DNA from: Tianweitania populi
GTDB taxonomy: Bacteria; Pseudomonadota; Alphaproteobacteria; Rhizobiales; Rhizobiaceae
Reading direction: 5' to 3'
Assembly: GCF_014652875.1 (NCBI RefSeq)
Contig: NZ_BMZQ01000001.1
Span: forward strand, 620,001 to 684,000
Length of the DNA: 64,000 nt
Shown here: positions 35,276-46,145 of the stretch, one piece after another
How positions within the stretch are numbered: position 1 is the stretch's first letter
How the letters are laid out: every line of letters starts with the position of its first letter
Position numbers and translations under genes: made by a program
Notes under the pieces: generated by a model
What the model was told of the DNA's origin: nothing
The model's input: the letters and a program-made list of their open reading frames with translations, nothing else
The model's database searches: none

Positions 35276-36046
35276 TCAGCTGCGCGGCAGGCGCGGCGCC
35301 GCTGCGACGAGCGCCTTTCCGATTTCGGATTGCGGGTTGCTGACGACTTCTGAGGCGAGGCCGGTTTCCACGATACGACCGCCGTCTAGAACTGCGACGC
35401 GATCCGCCATGGCGCGCACGACGCCGAGATCATGCGTGATGAAGAAGTAGGCGACACGCGTTTCGCGCTGGATGCGCTTCAGCAGCTGCAGGATCTCGGC
35501 GCGCACGGAAACGTCGAGTGCGGAAACGGCTTCATCCAGGACGATCAGAGTTGGAGAACTTGCGAGAGCCCTTGCGATCGCCACCCTTTGCCGCTGCCCG
35601 CCGGAGATTTCGTGGATGGGCCGAGAGGCGAGGGCGGGATCGAGGCGCACGCGCTCCAGCAGGCTTGCGACACGCGAGCGCCGTTCGCCGCGGCTGAAGC
35701 GTGTGTGGATCTTCAGCGGATCCTCGATCACGCGCCCGACCGTGGCGCGCGGGTTGAGCGCGGCAAGCGGATCCTGAAAAACGATCTGCAGGCGGCCGCG
35801 CATGGCGCGCAAAGCGGAGGGCTTGAGCGCGCGCAGGTTCGTTCCTTCCAACAGGATCGTGCCTGCGTCCGGCTCGATCAGACGCGTCACCAAACGCGCG
35901 ATCGTTGACTTGCCGCTGCCGGATGGACCCACCAGCGCAAGCGTTTCAGCGGGCTCAATGGTGAAGCTGACGTCATCGGCGGCCGAAACAAGGGTGTCGC
36001 CACGACGATAGCGTTTCGTCAGGCCGGAGACTGCAAGCAGCGGCAT
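35276..36046 (-). CDS. Peptide/nickel-type ABC importer ATPase (DppF-like)
   Basis: A 256-residue ATPase with Walker A GPSGSGKST, Q-loop VFQDPLAALNP, signature [13 protein letters not shown], Walker B LIVLDEAVSALD and switch THDLG. The FQDPxxSLNP-like stretch is typical of oligopeptide/dipeptide transporters. It is slightly shorter than most DppF proteins, which end in a cysteine-rich tail missing here. The ATG shares one base with the upstream stop (TGATG). Confidence 0.9.
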   Translation of the reverse strand: MPLLAVSGLTKRYRRGDTLVSAADDVSFTIEPAETLALVGPSGSGKSTIARLVTRLIEPDAGTILLEGTNLRALKPSALRAMRGRLQIVFQDPLAALNPRATVGRVIEDPLKIHTRFSRGERRSRVASLLERVRLDPALASRPIHEISGGQRQRVAIARALASSPTLIVLDEAVSALDVSVRAEILQLLKRIQRETRVAYFFITHDLGVVRAMADRVAVLDGGRIVETGLASEVVSNPQSEIGKALVAAAPRLPRS

Positions 36047-36810
36047 CAGGCCTCCACCGCCAGATGGGCATCGAGCAGTTGCCGCGTGTAAGCGTCTTCC
36101 TGCTGCTGGATGATCGTTCGAGTGTCGCCGCATTCTACAAGCCGCCCTGAACGGAAGACGGCAATGCGGTCAGCCAGTGAAGCAGCCAGTGCGATGTCGT
36201 GGCTGATGAAAACAAGCGTCATCCCGTCAGCCTCCACAAGCGAGCGAATAAGCGCAACGATCTCGGCTTGAACGATCGTGTCGAGCGCGCTGGTCGCTTC
36301 GTCGGCAATCAGAAGCGATGGGCGTCCGGCAATGGCTGCTGCGATAGCCACGCGCTGGCGCTGTCCGCCGGATAGCTGATGCGGGTAAGAGTGCGCGATG
36401 CGTTCGGGGTCGGGGAGACGTACCCGTGCAATGAGATCATGCGCTGATTGCGAGGCGGAAGCTCGGTCTAAACCTAGATTGACCCGAGCCACTTCCGCGA
36501 TTGTGCTGCCAACGGTCATAACGGGATTGAGACTGCCGCCAGGGTCCTGGAAAACGAAGCCAATATCGCGGCCGGGTTGCGGCTGATCGGAGTAGCCCGG
36601 CCACTCGATCGTGCCTTGCTGCTGTGCTTCGGGTGCTAGAAGTCCCGCAAGTGCCATGGCAAGGGTGCTCTTGCCGGACCCGCTTTCCCCAATGATGGCG
36701 AGCTTCTCTCCAGCGAAAAGATCCAGATCGATGTTGGCCAAAGCTGTCGTTGCGTGTCGCTTGCGCGAATAGCTGACGCCGAAACCCTGGAGGCGAGCAA
36801 GCACGGTCAT
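36046..36810 (-). CDS. Peptide/nickel-type ABC importer ATPase (DppD-like)
   Basis: A 254-residue ATPase partner of the DppF-like protein: Walker A GESGSGKST, Q-loop VFQDPGGSLNPV, signature SGGQRQRVAIAAA, Walker B LLIADEATSALD and FISHDIALA. It is shorter than classical DppD (about 330), lacking the C-terminal iron-sulfur-type tail, as in small NikD-like forms. It overlaps the permease gene by four bases. Confidence 0.9.
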   Translation of the reverse strand: MTVLARLQGFGVSYSRKRHATTALANIDLDLFAGEKLAIIGESGSGKSTLAMALAGLLAPEAQQQGTIEWPGYSDQPQPGRDIGFVFQDPGGSLNPVMTVGSTIAEVARVNLGLDRASASQSAHDLIARVRLPDPERIAHSYPHQLSGGQRQRVAIAAAIAGRPSLLIADEATSALDTIVQAEIVALIRSLVEADGMTLVFISHDIALAASLADRIAVFRSGRLVECGDTRTIIQQQEDAYTRQLLDAHLAVEA

Positions 36811-37625
36811 GCGCGCACCTTCCGTGCTGCACTGGCCTCGACGACGCCTTCACCGGCCAGATAAACGCCGAGCACGGTGAGCACGAGCGCGATGCCGGGG
36901 ATGATCGACAGGTAAGGAGCGAATCGCAGGATCGTCCGGCCTTCCGCAATCATGCCGCCCCAGGTGATGCGATTTGGATCGCCCAGGCCGAGGAAGGAAA
37001 GGGCGGCTTCGGTAAGAACCGCAGCCGCGACGATGACTGAAGACAGTGCGAGAACAGGCGGTAAGGCGTTAGGCAACACCTCGCGAAAAGCGATCTTCAG
37101 AGGGTGCATGCCGATGGCGCGCGCACCGGCAACATAATCTCGCTCGCGTATCGAAAGCACTTCCGCGCGCGCCACGCGCGCTGGTCCGGTCCATGCGCCA
37201 AGTGCAATCGCGAACACGACGACTGGCAGCGACGGTCCCACGACGCTGACGAAGGCAAGCGCAAGCAGAAAGCCGGGTACGGTCTGGAAGGCGTCGGTGA
37301 CGCGCATCAGGACTTCATCGAGGATGCCGCCCAGGAAGCCGGCGAGTGTGCCGACCACGGACCCGATGATAATCGAAGTTGCGGCAGCGGCAAGGCCAAC
37401 CAGCAGCGATGTCCGTGCGCCGTGCACGAGTTCGGCCAGGACGTCGCGGCCGAGCCGATCTGTTCCAAGCGGCAGGCTGGCATCCTGGAAGGGCCGCAAC
37501 AAGGCAGGTCCGGCTATCGAAAGCGGATCTGCAGGAAAGAGCAGCGGCGCCAGCAGGGCGACAAGCGCCAGCGCAAACAGAATTGCGAAGCCGAGCAGGG
37601 CTGTGGGCGTGCGGAGCAGCGTCAT
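36807..37625 (-). CDS. Peptide/nickel-type ABC importer permease (DppC-like)
   Basis: A 272-residue inner-membrane permease with about six helices. The region DRLGRDVLAELVHGARTSLLVGLAAA and the coupling helix GMHPLKIAFREVLPNALPPVL are typical of DppC/OppC/NikC. It overlaps the DppB-like gene upstream and the ATPase downstream by four bases each, so the operon is tightly coupled. Confidence 0.92.
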   Translation of the reverse strand: MTLLRTPTALLGFAILFALALVALLAPLLFPADPLSIAGPALLRPFQDASLPLGTDRLGRDVLAELVHGARTSLLVGLAAAATSIIIGSVVGTLAGFLGGILDEVLMRVTDAFQTVPGFLLALAFVSVVGPSLPVVVFAIALGAWTGPARVARAEVLSIRERDYVAGARAIGMHPLKIAFREVLPNALPPVLALSSVIVAAAVLTEAALSFLGLGDPNRITWGGMIAEGRTILRFAPYLSIIPGIALVLTVLGVYLAGEGVVEASAARKVRA

Positions 37626-38608
37626 GATTGCCCTTCGCTTGCACCGACACGCGGATCGAGCAAGGCGTAGGCCAAGTCGACGATCAGGTTGATGAGAATC
37701 ACGACCACCGCGCTGATCAGGATAATGCCGAGAAGAAGCGGCGTATCGCGTCCCGCGACCGCCTCCTGCGCCAGACGCCCGAGGCCGGGGATGGAGAACA
37801 CGCTCTCAATGACGACACTGCCGCCGAGCATCGCTGCCGATTGCACGCCGAGCATGGTGACCAATGGCGTCAAAGCGTTTCGCGCTACGTGGCGCAAAAC
37901 GATGCGTTGGCGTGGAATGCCCCGAGCGCGACCCGCAAGCACATAGTCGGTTCGCCAGGCCTCAGTCATGCCGGCCCGCATCATGCGCAGATAAAGGGCA
38001 AGATAGATCAGGCCCAGCGCTCCGACCGGCAGGATCAGGTGAACGGCGATGTCTCCGGCGCGGGCGAGACCCTGTTTGCCGGAGGCGATCGTCTCGATTC
38101 CGCTGAGTGGCAGCCAGCGCAGCTGCACCGAAAAGATCACGATCAGCACGAGGCCGAGCCAGAAGCCCGGTACGGCATAAAGGGCAAGCGAACCGACTGA
38201 CAGCACACGATCGCGGAGACTGCCCGGTTTCGCTCCGGCCCAGATGCCCAGCAGCGAGCCGAGTCCAAAGGACAAAGCAGTGGCTGAGCCCATCAACAGC
38301 AGCGTATTCGGCAGGCGCTCGAGGATCACTTCGAGATTGGGACGCGAGAAGATCACCGAGCGGCCAAGGTCGAGATGGGCCAGGGCATAAAGGTAAGCGC
38401 CGAGCCGCGCCCATATCGATTGGTCAAGGCCCCACTGCGCGCGCAAGTCAGCGTTGAGCCCGGCATCGCCGCCCAGCGAGGCTGCATAAGCATCCACTGC
38501 GTCTCCAGGCGCGGCTTCCAGCAGGAAAAAGGTGCCTAGAACAACGATCGCCAGCACCGGAATGCTGGCGATCAGCCGCCTGCGGATCAGGCGCAAAGCC
38601 CTGTTCAT
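37622..38608 (-). CDS. Peptide/nickel-type ABC importer permease (DppB-like)
   Basis: A 328-residue permease with six helices, the DppB/NikB counterpart. It opens RALRLIRRRLIASIPVLAIVV, has YVLAGRARGIPRQRIVLRHVARNALTPLV (the coupling region) and ends in VDLAYALLDPRVG, the last a strong DppB signature. It lies 51 bases downstream of the solute-binding gene. Confidence 0.92.
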   Translation of the reverse strand: MNRALRLIRRRLIASIPVLAIVVLGTFFLLEAAPGDAVDAYAASLGGDAGLNADLRAQWGLDQSIWARLGAYLYALAHLDLGRSVIFSRPNLEVILERLPNTLLLMGSATALSFGLGSLLGIWAGAKPGSLRDRVLSVGSLALYAVPGFWLGLVLIVIFSVQLRWLPLSGIETIASGKQGLARAGDIAVHLILPVGALGLIYLALYLRMMRAGMTEAWRTDYVLAGRARGIPRQRIVLRHVARNALTPLVTMLGVQSAAMLGGSVVIESVFSIPGLGRLAQEAVAGRDTPLLLGIILISAVVVILINLIVDLAYALLDPRVGASEGQS

Positions 38609-38659
38609 GTCGCGTCCAAAGAGTTCAACGGGCGCTGTCCCGAACAGAGCAAACCGATG

Positions 38660-40270
38660 TCACGCTTCGACCCAGGTATCGGCCCAGTTCGATACGGCCC
38701 AACGGGGATTGTTGGACACGTTCTTGACGCTGGAACGCGACACCGTGATGAAGCCCCATTCCGCCACATTGATGAGCGGCAGGTCCGTTGCAACAAGCTT
38801 CTGGAAGTCCTTGTAGAGCGCGGTACGCTTGGCTTCATCCAACTCGCTCGCCGCCTTGTCGATCAGCGCATCAAGCTCGGCATTCTTGTAGCCACCCTGG
38901 TTGGAAAAAGGCACGCCGTCCGGAATGCCGCTTTGCACCAGGATCGTTGTCGAAATGGCCGGATCACCGCGGAACACTGGTGGCGCGATCGCTAGATCGA
39001 AGGCGTGGTCGGTATAAACCGCCTTCTGATGCGCAGCGGCATCGTTGTTGACCAGCTCGGCTTTGATACCGACTGCAGCCAGGGCCTGACGCAGGTAATC
39101 ACCGAACTGACGCGTCTCGTTGAAGTAAGGCGCCGGCAGCAGCTTCAGGCTAAAGCGCGTACCATCAGCGCCCTTAGCGTAACCGGCTTCATCCAGCAGC
39201 GCATTGGCTTTAGCGACGTCAAACGCATAGGTCGGAACATCAGCCGTATAGAACTGAGGATCGTTCTTAGGCACAGGCCCGGTAGCGGCTTCCGCATAGC
39301 CGAGGAAGATCGTCTTGACCACGAAGTCGCGATCGATCGCATGCGCAATGGCTTGCCGCACCTTCACATCGGCAAGCTCTTTGCGGCGATGGTTGATTTC
39401 TACCACCAGCTGATAGGTCAGCGCTTCATAGCCCTTGGAAATCACCTCGATGCCTTCGACCTTGCTGATGCGGTCGAGATCGGCAAGCGGCACCATCGAG
39501 AAGGCAGCCAGCTGGATCTCCTCGGCTTCCAGAGCACTGGCCGCCGCGCCACGATCGGGAAGTACGCGATAGATGATCTCGTCGAGATGCGGCGCGTTCT
39601 CGCCCCAATAATCGTCGTTTCGAGCCAGTCGATAATACTCGCCCGGCTTGTACTCCGCGAACTTGAACGGGCCGGTGCCGATCAGCTGCACGTTGGCCGG
39701 ATTGTTTGCGATGTCGCCGGTTTCATAGATGTGCTTGGGCACCACGCTGGAAACCACCGGCAGCGCATTGCGGATGAGCTGGAACGGTGTCGGCTTGGCG
39801 AACTTAAGGATTGCGGTTGTCGCGTCCGGTGTCTCCACCGACTCAAGATCCTTGAAGATCGTGCGGCCGAGGTTTTGCAGCGGCTTCCAGACCTGCAGGG
39901 CGGAAAATGCGACATCCGCTGAGGTGAAGGGGAGGCCATCATGCCACTTCACGCCCTCGCGCAGCTTGAACGTCACGCTCAATCCGTCATCCGACCCCTC
40001 CCAGGAGGTTGCCAAACGCGGAGCAAGCCCGTCCCTGCCTTCGAACGACGCTTCCGCCAACGGCTCTATCACCTTGGAAGCGATGAAGAAGACACCGTTC
40101 GAGGCAACGATCGCCGGGTTCAGGTTGCGCGGCTCCGAGTCAGCTGCAACGATCAAACGACCACCTTGCTTAGCCTCCTGGGCAAAGCTGATGGTCGGCA
40201 TTGCGGTCGAGGCCAGGAGGAAGGATGTACCAGCAAGAAAGGAGCGGCGATTGAGGGAAAGAGGCGGCAT
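38660..40270 (-). CDS. Peptide/nickel-type ABC importer solute-binding protein
   Basis: A 536-residue family 5 extracellular solute-binding protein. It has a twin-arginine-like export signal (NRRSFLAGTSFLLASTAMP) cut near SFAQEA, then LIVAADSEPRNLNP and FKLREGVKWHDGLPFTSADV, family hallmarks. The ATG at 40270 has AAGGA seven bases upstream. It is the first gene of the five-gene operon (binding protein, B, C, D, F). The ligand cannot be read from the sequence; peptides, nickel chelates and other small molecules are all known for the family. Confidence 0.92.
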   Translation of the reverse strand: MPPLSLNRRSFLAGTSFLLASTAMPTISFAQEAKQGGRLIVAADSEPRNLNPAIVASNGVFFIASKVIEPLAEASFEGRDGLAPRLATSWEGSDDGLSVTFKLREGVKWHDGLPFTSADVAFSALQVWKPLQNLGRTIFKDLESVETPDATTAILKFAKPTPFQLIRNALPVVSSVVPKHIYETGDIANNPANVQLIGTGPFKFAEYKPGEYYRLARNDDYWGENAPHLDEIIYRVLPDRGAAASALEAEEIQLAAFSMVPLADLDRISKVEGIEVISKGYEALTYQLVVEINHRRKELADVKVRQAIAHAIDRDFVVKTIFLGYAEAATGPVPKNDPQFYTADVPTYAFDVAKANALLDEAGYAKGADGTRFSLKLLPAPYFNETRQFGDYLRQALAAVGIKAELVNNDAAAHQKAVYTDHAFDLAIAPPVFRGDPAISTTILVQSGIPDGVPFSNQGGYKNAELDALIDKAASELDEAKRTALYKDFQKLVATDLPLINVAEWGFITVSRSSVKNVSNNPRWAVSNWADTWVEA

Positions 40271-40484
40271 AGGCACATCCTTGACATGATGACATCAGCG
40301 CAATCTTGGCTATGCGGATTAGCCTCGCCAGCAACAACAACCTAATACCGGCACGCTTCGAAGAAAATGGTGTTCTTTCCTTGCGCCAACCGTTTCCCGC
40401 CGCCTGCCTCTGACGGGGATTAAAGGCGACAGCTCGACGATTCGTCGTTAACGGCAGAAGCGTCATGCCAAGAGCTCCGAGTCG

Positions 40485-40790
40485 ATGCGTCGTTTGAAGC
40501 GCCATGTCTTGCAACGATGGGAGGGCGCAATTCCTCTGCGCGTGCTCATCATCCGCGACATGCTGATTCTCGGTACGCTGCTGAACGTGGTCACCACCGT
40601 CGCGTCCTTGATCGTGCTGGGATCAGGCGCGTCAGCATGGATCGGCTTCGCGGTGTTTCTCCTGCCTCTTCCTTATAACCTCTTCATCTTCCTATGTGTT
40701 TGGCGTGGCGCAGGGCAGGTTGGTGGAATTTGGGGAAATCTTTCGAGCATCCTGGCAGCCTTGTGGCTGGCATGCGCCACGATCCTTTGA
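40485..40790 (+). CDS. Small membrane protein, unknown function
   Basis: A 101-residue protein with about three hydrophobic helices (MLILGTLLNVVTTVASLIVL, SAWIGFAVFLLPLPYNLFIF, IWGNLSSILAALWLACATIL) after a basic N-terminus (MRRLKRHVLQRW), which predicts an inside amino end. No family is recognised. It lies 210 bases upstream of nuoA on the same strand, but the gap makes co-transcription uncertain. Confidence 0.7.
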   Translation: MRRLKRHVLQRWEGAIPLRVLIIRDMLILGTLLNVVTTVASLIVLGSGASAWIGFAVFLLPLPYNLFIFLCVWRGAGQVGGIWGNLSSILAALWLACATIL

Positions 40791-41000
40791 AAAGCTTATG
40801 ATTAACATTGACATAGGTTATGGCAGGTTCCTTGCCACAATGACGCCACGTCGCGCCTAATTGGCTTGCAAGCAGGCTGCGGAAGGGATAGTCACGCCGC
40901 GTTGCAGCAATGCCGCCGCTCAATCCATTGTGTCGCATCCGCTTTGTCTTGAAGCTGCTGCGCCATAGATAAGAAGCGTTGGGCTAGCCAAGGTCTGTAT

Positions 41001-41366
41001 ATGGACACCCTACTGAGTTCCTATCTGCCGGTCGTGATTTTCCTCGGTGTCTCCATATTGGTTGGCGTCGCGCTCACGGTCGCTCCCTTTCTGGTTGCTT
41101 ACCGCAATCCCGATCCCGAGAAATTGTCGGCTTACGAGTGCGGCTTCAATGCGTTCGACGATGCACGCATGAAGTTCGACGTCCGCTTCTACCTGGTCGC
41201 TATTCTTTTCATCATCTTCGATCTCGAAGTCGCGTTCCTGTTCCCTTGGGCGGTGTCCTTCGGCCAGATCGGCATGTTCGGGTTCTGGTCGATGATGGTG
41301 TTCCTTGGCGTGCTGACCCTCGGCTTCATCTATGAATGGAAGAAGGGAGCGCTCGAATGGGATTGA
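41001..41366 (+). CDS. nuoA: NADH-quinone oxidoreductase subunit A
   Basis: A small membrane subunit of proton-pumping complex I. The 121 residues give three helices and the conserved loop [20 protein letters not shown] between helix 1 and 2, whose cysteine sits at the quinone cavity. First gene of the 14-subunit nuo operon; its end overlaps nuoB by 10 bases. Confidence 0.97.
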   Translation: MDTLLSSYLPVVIFLGVSILVGVALTVAPFLVAYRNPDPEKLSAYECGFNAFDDARMKFDVRFYLVAILFIIFDLEVAFLFPWAVSFGQIGMFGFWSMMVFLGVLTLGFIYEWKKGALEWD

Positions 41367-41950
41367 GCCCGATCTCCGTGACCCCTCAGGGAACGCTCGT
41401 AGCGCCGCAGCCGCGCGGCATCATCGATCCGAACACCGGCAAGCCGGTGGGTGCGAATGATCCTTTCTTCGGCGAGATCAATGATGAACTCGCGGATAAA
41501 GGGTTCATCCTTACCTCGTCCGAAGCGCTGATCACATGGGCCCGTTCGGGCTCGCTGATGTTCATGACCTTCGGTCTGGCCTGCTGTGCCGTGGAGATGA
41601 TCCACACCTCCATGCCGCGCTATGACAGCGAGCGCTTCGGCGTTGCACCCCGCGCATCACCGCGCCAGTCGGATATCATGATCGTATCCGGTACGCTGAC
41701 CAACAAGATGGCGCCCGCTTTGCGCAAGGTCTACGACCAGATGCCGGAGCCGCGCTACGTCATCTCGATGGGCTCCTGCGCCAACGGCGGCGGCTATTAC
41801 CACTATTCCTATTCCGTCGTGCGCGGCTGTGATCGCATCGTGCCGGTGGATATCTATGTGCCTGGCTGCCCGCCCACCGCGGAAGCACTCCTGTACGGCA
41901 TCCTTCTTCTGCAGAAGAAGATCCGCCGTACCGGCACGATCGAGCGGTGA
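41357..41950 (+). CDS. nuoB: NADH-quinone oxidoreductase subunit B
   Basis: The peripheral-arm subunit that binds cluster N2, the last iron-sulfur centre before quinone. The 197 residues include the adjacent-cysteine motif [23 protein letters not shown] and VPGCPPTAE, so all four ligands are present. The ATG at 41357 (MGLSPISV) lies inside nuoA; an in-frame ATG at 41336 is open but less likely. Confidence 0.97.
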   Translation: MGLSPISVTPQGTLVAPQPRGIIDPNTGKPVGANDPFFGEINDELADKGFILTSSEALITWARSGSLMFMTFGLACCAVEMIHTSMPRYDSERFGVAPRASPRQSDIMIVSGTLTNKMAPALRKVYDQMPEPRYVISMGSCANGGGYYHYSYSVVRGCDRIVPVDIYVPGCPPTAEALLYGILLLQKKIRRTGTIER

Positions 41951-41954
41951 GGCC

Positions 41955-42560
41955 ATGAGCGAAGCTCTCAACGATCTTGCTGCCTATCTCGGCGAAAAGC
42001 TCGGCAACCGGCTGGAAAACGCCGTTGTCGTTTATGGCGAACTGACGATCACGGTTTCGGCTTCGGCTATCGTGGAAGTCGTGACCTTCCTGAAGCGCGA
42101 TGCTCAGTGCCAGTTCATTTCGATCCTGGATGTTTGCGGAGCCGATTATCCCGCGCGGCCGCAGCGCTTCGATGTCGTCTACCACTTCCTGTCGCCACGC
42201 CAGAACCAGCGCATTCGCGTCAAGGTTCTGACGGATGAGGATACACCAGTACCATCCATCATCAGCGTTTTTCCGGGCGCGGACTGGTATGAGCGCGAGA
42301 CCTACGACCTCTACGGCATCCTCTTCTCCGGTCACCCGGATCTGCGCCGCATCCTTACCGATTACGGTTTCGAAGGGCACCCGCTGCGCAAGGACTTCCC
42401 GCTGACAGGCTTCGTCGAAGTTCGCTACGACGACGAGGTTAAGCGGGTGGTTTACGAGCCGGTCGATCTGAAGCAGGAATTCCGCAACTTCGACTTCCTG
42501 TCTCCGTGGGAAGGTACTGATTACGTGCTGCCCGGCGACGAAAAGTCGAAGGCGAATTAA
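41955..42560 (+). CDS. nuoC: NADH-quinone oxidoreductase subunit C
   Basis: A 201-residue 30-kDa subunit of the peripheral arm, separate from NuoD (in enterobacteria they are fused). The signature [22 protein letters not shown] and HPLRKDFPL are clear. Its start is four bases after nuoB. Confidence 0.97.
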   Translation: MSEALNDLAAYLGEKLGNRLENAVVVYGELTITVSASAIVEVVTFLKRDAQCQFISILDVCGADYPARPQRFDVVYHFLSPRQNQRIRVKVLTDEDTPVPSIISVFPGADWYERETYDLYGILFSGHPDLRRILTDYGFEGHPLRKDFPLTGFVEVRYDDEVKRVVYEPVDLKQEFRNFDFLSPWEGTDYVLPGDEKSKAN

Positions 42561-42569
42561 GGCGCTAGA

Positions 42570-43760
42570 ATGCCCGAAACATCCGTTCGCAATTTCAACA
42601 TCAACTTCGGCCCGCAGCATCCGGCGGCTCACGGCGTTTTGCGCCTTGTGCTGGAGCTCGATGGCGAAGTGGTGGATCGCGTCGATCCGCATATCGGCCT
42701 GCTGCATCGCGGCACCGAAAAGCTGATCGAAGCCAAGACCTATCTGCAGGCCGTACCGTATTTCGACCGGCTGGATTACTGCGCTCCGATGAGCCAGGAG
42801 CACGCCTTTGCTCTGGCTGTAGAGCGTCTGCTGGGCATTGAAGTTCCGAAGCGCGGTCAGCTGATCCGCGTTCTTTGCTGCGAACTCAGCCGCTGCATGT
42901 CGCACATCCTCAACGTCACGACGCAGGCGCTCGATATCGGCGCCTTGACCCCGCCGCTGTGGGGCTTCGTCGAGCGCGAGAAGATGAACACCTTCTACGA
43001 GCGTATCTCGGGCTCGCGTATGCACGCAGCCTATTTCCGCCCGGGTGGCGTGCATCAGGATATTCCTGATCAGATCATCGAGGATATGGGCAAGTGGCTC
43101 GATCCTTTCCTGAAGACGCTGGACGATCTTGATAGCCTGATGACGGGCAACCGCATCTTCAAGCAGCGCAATGTCGATATCGGCATTGTGAGCCTCGACG
43201 AGGCTTGGGAACGCGGCTTCTCGGGTGTGATGGTGCGCGGCTCGGGTGCGGCCTGGGATCTGCGCAAGGCGCAGCCCTACGAGTGCTATTCCGAGATGGA
43301 ATTCGACATTCCGATCGGCAAGAACGGCGACAACTTCGACCGCTATCTCATCCGTATGGAAGAGATGCGCCAGTCGGCGCGCATCATGCGTCAGTGCATT
43401 GATCGTCTTCTTGGCGCCGAGCGGGTCGGACCGGTATCGAACATCGATGGCAAGGTCGTGCCGCCTAAGCGTGCTGCGATGAAGCGCTCGATGGAAGCGT
43501 TGATCCATCACTTCAAGCTTTACACCGAAGGCTACAAGGTGCCCGCCGGCGAGGTCTATGCCGCCGTTGAAGCGCCGAAGGGCGAATTCGGCGTTTATCT
43601 TGTGTCGGACGGCACCAACAAGCCGTATCGCTGCAAGTTGCGCGCGCCGGGTTTCGCGCATCTTTCGGCAATGGATTTCATGTGCAGGGGCCATCTTCTG
43701 GCCGACGTGAGCGCCGTGCTCGGTTCGCTCGATATCGTGTTTGGTGAGGTCGACCGCTAA
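42570..43760 (+). CDS. nuoD: NADH-quinone oxidoreductase subunit D
   Basis: The 49-kDa subunit, 396 residues, forming the quinone-binding cavity with NuoB. It has [13 protein letters not shown] near the start, [10 protein letters not shown], and a C-terminal end FGEVDR, all family hallmarks. Nine bases separate it from nuoC. Confidence 0.97.
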   Translation: MPETSVRNFNINFGPQHPAAHGVLRLVLELDGEVVDRVDPHIGLLHRGTEKLIEAKTYLQAVPYFDRLDYCAPMSQEHAFALAVERLLGIEVPKRGQLIRVLCCELSRCMSHILNVTTQALDIGALTPPLWGFVEREKMNTFYERISGSRMHAAYFRPGGVHQDIPDQIIEDMGKWLDPFLKTLDDLDSLMTGNRIFKQRNVDIGIVSLDEAWERGFSGVMVRGSGAAWDLRKAQPYECYSEMEFDIPIGKNGDNFDRYLIRMEEMRQSARIMRQCIDRLLGAERVGPVSNIDGKVVPPKRAAMKRSMEALIHHFKLYTEGYKVPAGEVYAAVEAPKGEFGVYLVSDGTNKPYRCKLRAPGFAHLSAMDFMCRGHLLADVSAVLGSLDIVFGEVDR

Positions 43761-43761
43761 A

Positions 43762-44835
43762 ATGTCCGTTCGTCGCCTTGCAGAGCCCACCGTTCAGCCA
43801 GCCAGCTTCGCCTTCAGCGCGGAAAATGCTGCTTGGGCTGACCTCGCTATCGCAAAATACCCGGAGGGCCGGCAGCAGTCTGCCGTGATCCCGCTGCTCA
43901 TGCGCGCGCAGGAACAGGAAGGCTGGGTTTCGAAAGCCGCCATCGAGACGATCGCGGATATGCTGGGCATGCCCTATATCCGCGTTCTCGAAGTGGCGAC
44001 CTTCTACACGCAGTATCAGCTGAAGCCGGTTGGCACGAAGGCCCACGTTCAGGTTTGCGGCACGACACCCTGCATGGTGCGCGGCGCGGGCGAACTGATG
44101 GACGTCTGCCGCTCCAAGATCCACCACGACCAGTTCCACACCAATGAAAGCGGAACGCTGTCCTGGGAAGAGGTTGAGTGCCTCGGTGCTTGCGTCAACG
44201 CGCCCATGGTCATGGTGTTCAAGGACACTTACGAAGACCTGACGTCGGAGCGTCTGGCTGAGATCATCGACGCGTTCGAGGCCGGCACTCCGCCACAGCC
44301 CGGTCCGCAGACGGATCGCTTCTATTCCGCACCGGCTTCCGGGTTCACCTCGTTGACCGACGAGCAGGCGATCCAGGACAATGCCCGCGAATGGCGCGAG
44401 AAGCGCAAGCAGGCTTGGTCGGCCGACGCTGCAACGGCCACCGGCGAGACGGCGACGCCTCCATCGCAGGCTGCACGTCCGAAGACGGATGCTCCTGAAA
44501 CCAACCCGGCGATCAAGTCGCCATCGCCTGAAAAGGCGAGCCCCGCTGCTGAAAGCGCAGAGAGCGTCAAGGCACCAGTCGGCAATGCCGCTGAAGCCAA
44601 CAAGGCTGAGCCTTCGGTTGAAGGGGAAGCCAAGCAGCGCCAGAGCGGCGCTGACAAGGACGGCGATCAGGGGCTCAAGGCTCCCGAATTGCACAAGGGC
44701 GAGCCGGTAGGCGCAGACGCCAAGGGCGAAGCCGCTTCAGACGCAAGTGTAACAAGTGCCGGTAAGGATCAGGCCGGTAATCCGGATGCTGACGCTGCAG
44801 GCAAATCGGGTGGTAAAGACGGTGAGGCAAGCTGA
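43762..44835 (+). CDS. nuoE: NADH-quinone oxidoreductase subunit E with long C-terminal extension
   Basis: The 24-kDa flavoprotein-module subunit, carrying a 2Fe-2S cluster (CGTTPCM and CLGACVNAP). The conserved thioredoxin-like domain covers residues 20-185. An extension of about 150 residues follows, rich in Ala, Glu, Lys, Pro and Gly (for example [20 protein letters not shown]), with low sequence complexity; total length is 357 against about 160-250 in many bacteria. Extended NuoE proteins occur in alphaproteobacteria, but this one is long. I start at the ATG at 43762, one base after nuoD; the next gene starts on its last base. Confidence 0.95.
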   Translation: MSVRRLAEPTVQPASFAFSAENAAWADLAIAKYPEGRQQSAVIPLLMRAQEQEGWVSKAAIETIADMLGMPYIRVLEVATFYTQYQLKPVGTKAHVQVCGTTPCMVRGAGELMDVCRSKIHHDQFHTNESGTLSWEEVECLGACVNAPMVMVFKDTYEDLTSERLAEIIDAFEAGTPPQPGPQTDRFYSAPASGFTSLTDEQAIQDNAREWREKRKQAWSADAATATGETATPPSQAARPKTDAPETNPAIKSPSPEKASPAAESAESVKAPVGNAAEANKAEPSVEGEAKQRQSGADKDGDQGLKAPELHKGEPVGADAKGEAASDASVTSAGKDQAGNPDADAAGKSGGKDGEAS

Positions 44836-46139
44836 TGCTCGCAGATAAAGACCGCATCTTCACCAATATCTATGGCCGTTTCGACCAGTCCATCCAGGGC
44901 GCCATGGCGCGTGGATTGTGGGACGGAACGGATGAGATCATCGCGAAAGGTCGCGACTGGATCATCAACGAGATGAAGGCGTCCGGCCTGCGCGGTCGCG
45001 GCGGCGCCGGCTTTCCGACAGGCCTGAAGTGGTCCTTCATGCCGAAGAACACGGAAGGGCGTCCATCCTACCTCGTGGTCAATGCCGACGAGTCTGAGCC
45101 AGGAACCTGCAAGGATCGTGAGATCCTGCGCCATGATCCGCATACCCTGGTGGAAGGCTGCCTGATCGCCGGCTTCGCCATGGGCGCGACCGCCGCCTAC
45201 ATCTATGTGCGCGGCGAGTTCATTCGTGAGCGCGAAGCGCTGCAGCGCGCGATCGACGAAGCCTACGAAATGGGCTTCATCGGCAAGAACAACAAGAACG
45301 GGCACGATTTTGAGATCTACGTTCACCACGGCGCAGGTGCCTATATCTGCGGCGAGGAAACGGCTTTGCTCGAAAGCCTGGAAGGCAAGAAGGGCCAGCC
45401 GCGCCTGAAGCCGCCGTTTCCGGCCAACATGGGCCTGTATGGCTGCCCGACGACCGTCAACAATGTCGAGTCGATCGCGGTTGCGCCGACGATCCTTCGT
45501 CGTGGTGCGGGCTGGTTCTCGTCCATCGGTCGGCCGAACAATGTCGGCACGAAGCTGTTCATGCTGGTTGGGCACGTCAACACGCCCTGCACGGTCGAAG
45601 AAGAGATGGGCATCTCCTTCCGTGAACTCGTGGAAAAGCACGGCGGCGGCATTCGCGGTGGCTGGGACAATCTGCTGGCCGTTATTCCCGGCGGCGCGTC
45701 CTGCCCGGTGGTGAAGGCGGAAGACATCATCGATTGCCCGATGGACTTCGACGGTCTGCGCGAGCGCAAGTCGTCCTTCGGCACGGCAGCCGTAATCGTC
45801 ATGGACAAGTCGACCGATATCGTGAAGGCGATCGCGCGCCTGTCCTACTTCTTCAAGCATGAGAGCTGTGGTCAGTGTACGCCGTGCCGTGAGGGTACCG
45901 GCTGGATGTGGCGCGTGATGGAACGTCTCGTGCGCGGCGAAGCGCAGAAGCGCGAGATCGACATGCTGCTCGACGTGACCAAGCAGGTGGAAGGCCATAC
46001 GATCTGCGCCCTTGGCGACGCTGCCGCTTGGCCGATCCAGGGTCTGATCCGCAACTTCCGTCCAGAAATCGAGCGCCGCATCGACGAATTCTCCTACAAT
46101 GCGCACCGCGTTCAGCCGGTGCTGGTCGCTGCAGAGTAG
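44835..46139 (+). CDS. nuoF: NADH-quinone oxidoreductase subunit F
   Basis: The 51-kDa subunit that binds NADH and FMN. Of 434 residues, [13 protein letters not shown] and [19 protein letters not shown] give the nucleotide/flavin sites, and [12 protein letters not shown] with a later Cys (HTICALGDA) the N3 4Fe-4S cluster. Its start overlaps the nuoE stop. Confidence 0.97.
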   Translation: MLADKDRIFTNIYGRFDQSIQGAMARGLWDGTDEIIAKGRDWIINEMKASGLRGRGGAGFPTGLKWSFMPKNTEGRPSYLVVNADESEPGTCKDREILRHDPHTLVEGCLIAGFAMGATAAYIYVRGEFIREREALQRAIDEAYEMGFIGKNNKNGHDFEIYVHHGAGAYICGEETALLESLEGKKGQPRLKPPFPANMGLYGCPTTVNNVESIAVAPTILRRGAGWFSSIGRPNNVGTKLFMLVGHVNTPCTVEEEMGISFRELVEKHGGGIRGGWDNLLAVIPGGASCPVVKAEDIIDCPMDFDGLRERKSSFGTAAVIVMDKSTDIVKAIARLSYFFKHESCGQCTPCREGTGWMWRVMERLVRGEAQKREIDMLLDVTKQVEGHTICALGDAAAWPIQGLIRNFRPEIERRIDEFSYNAHRVQPVLVAAE

Positions 46140-46145
46140 GGCGGT

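Noticed and set aside
41760-43790. 676-residue minus-strand frame across nuoB-nuoE
   Set aside because: A long open shadow of four securely identified nuo genes; no recognisable domain.
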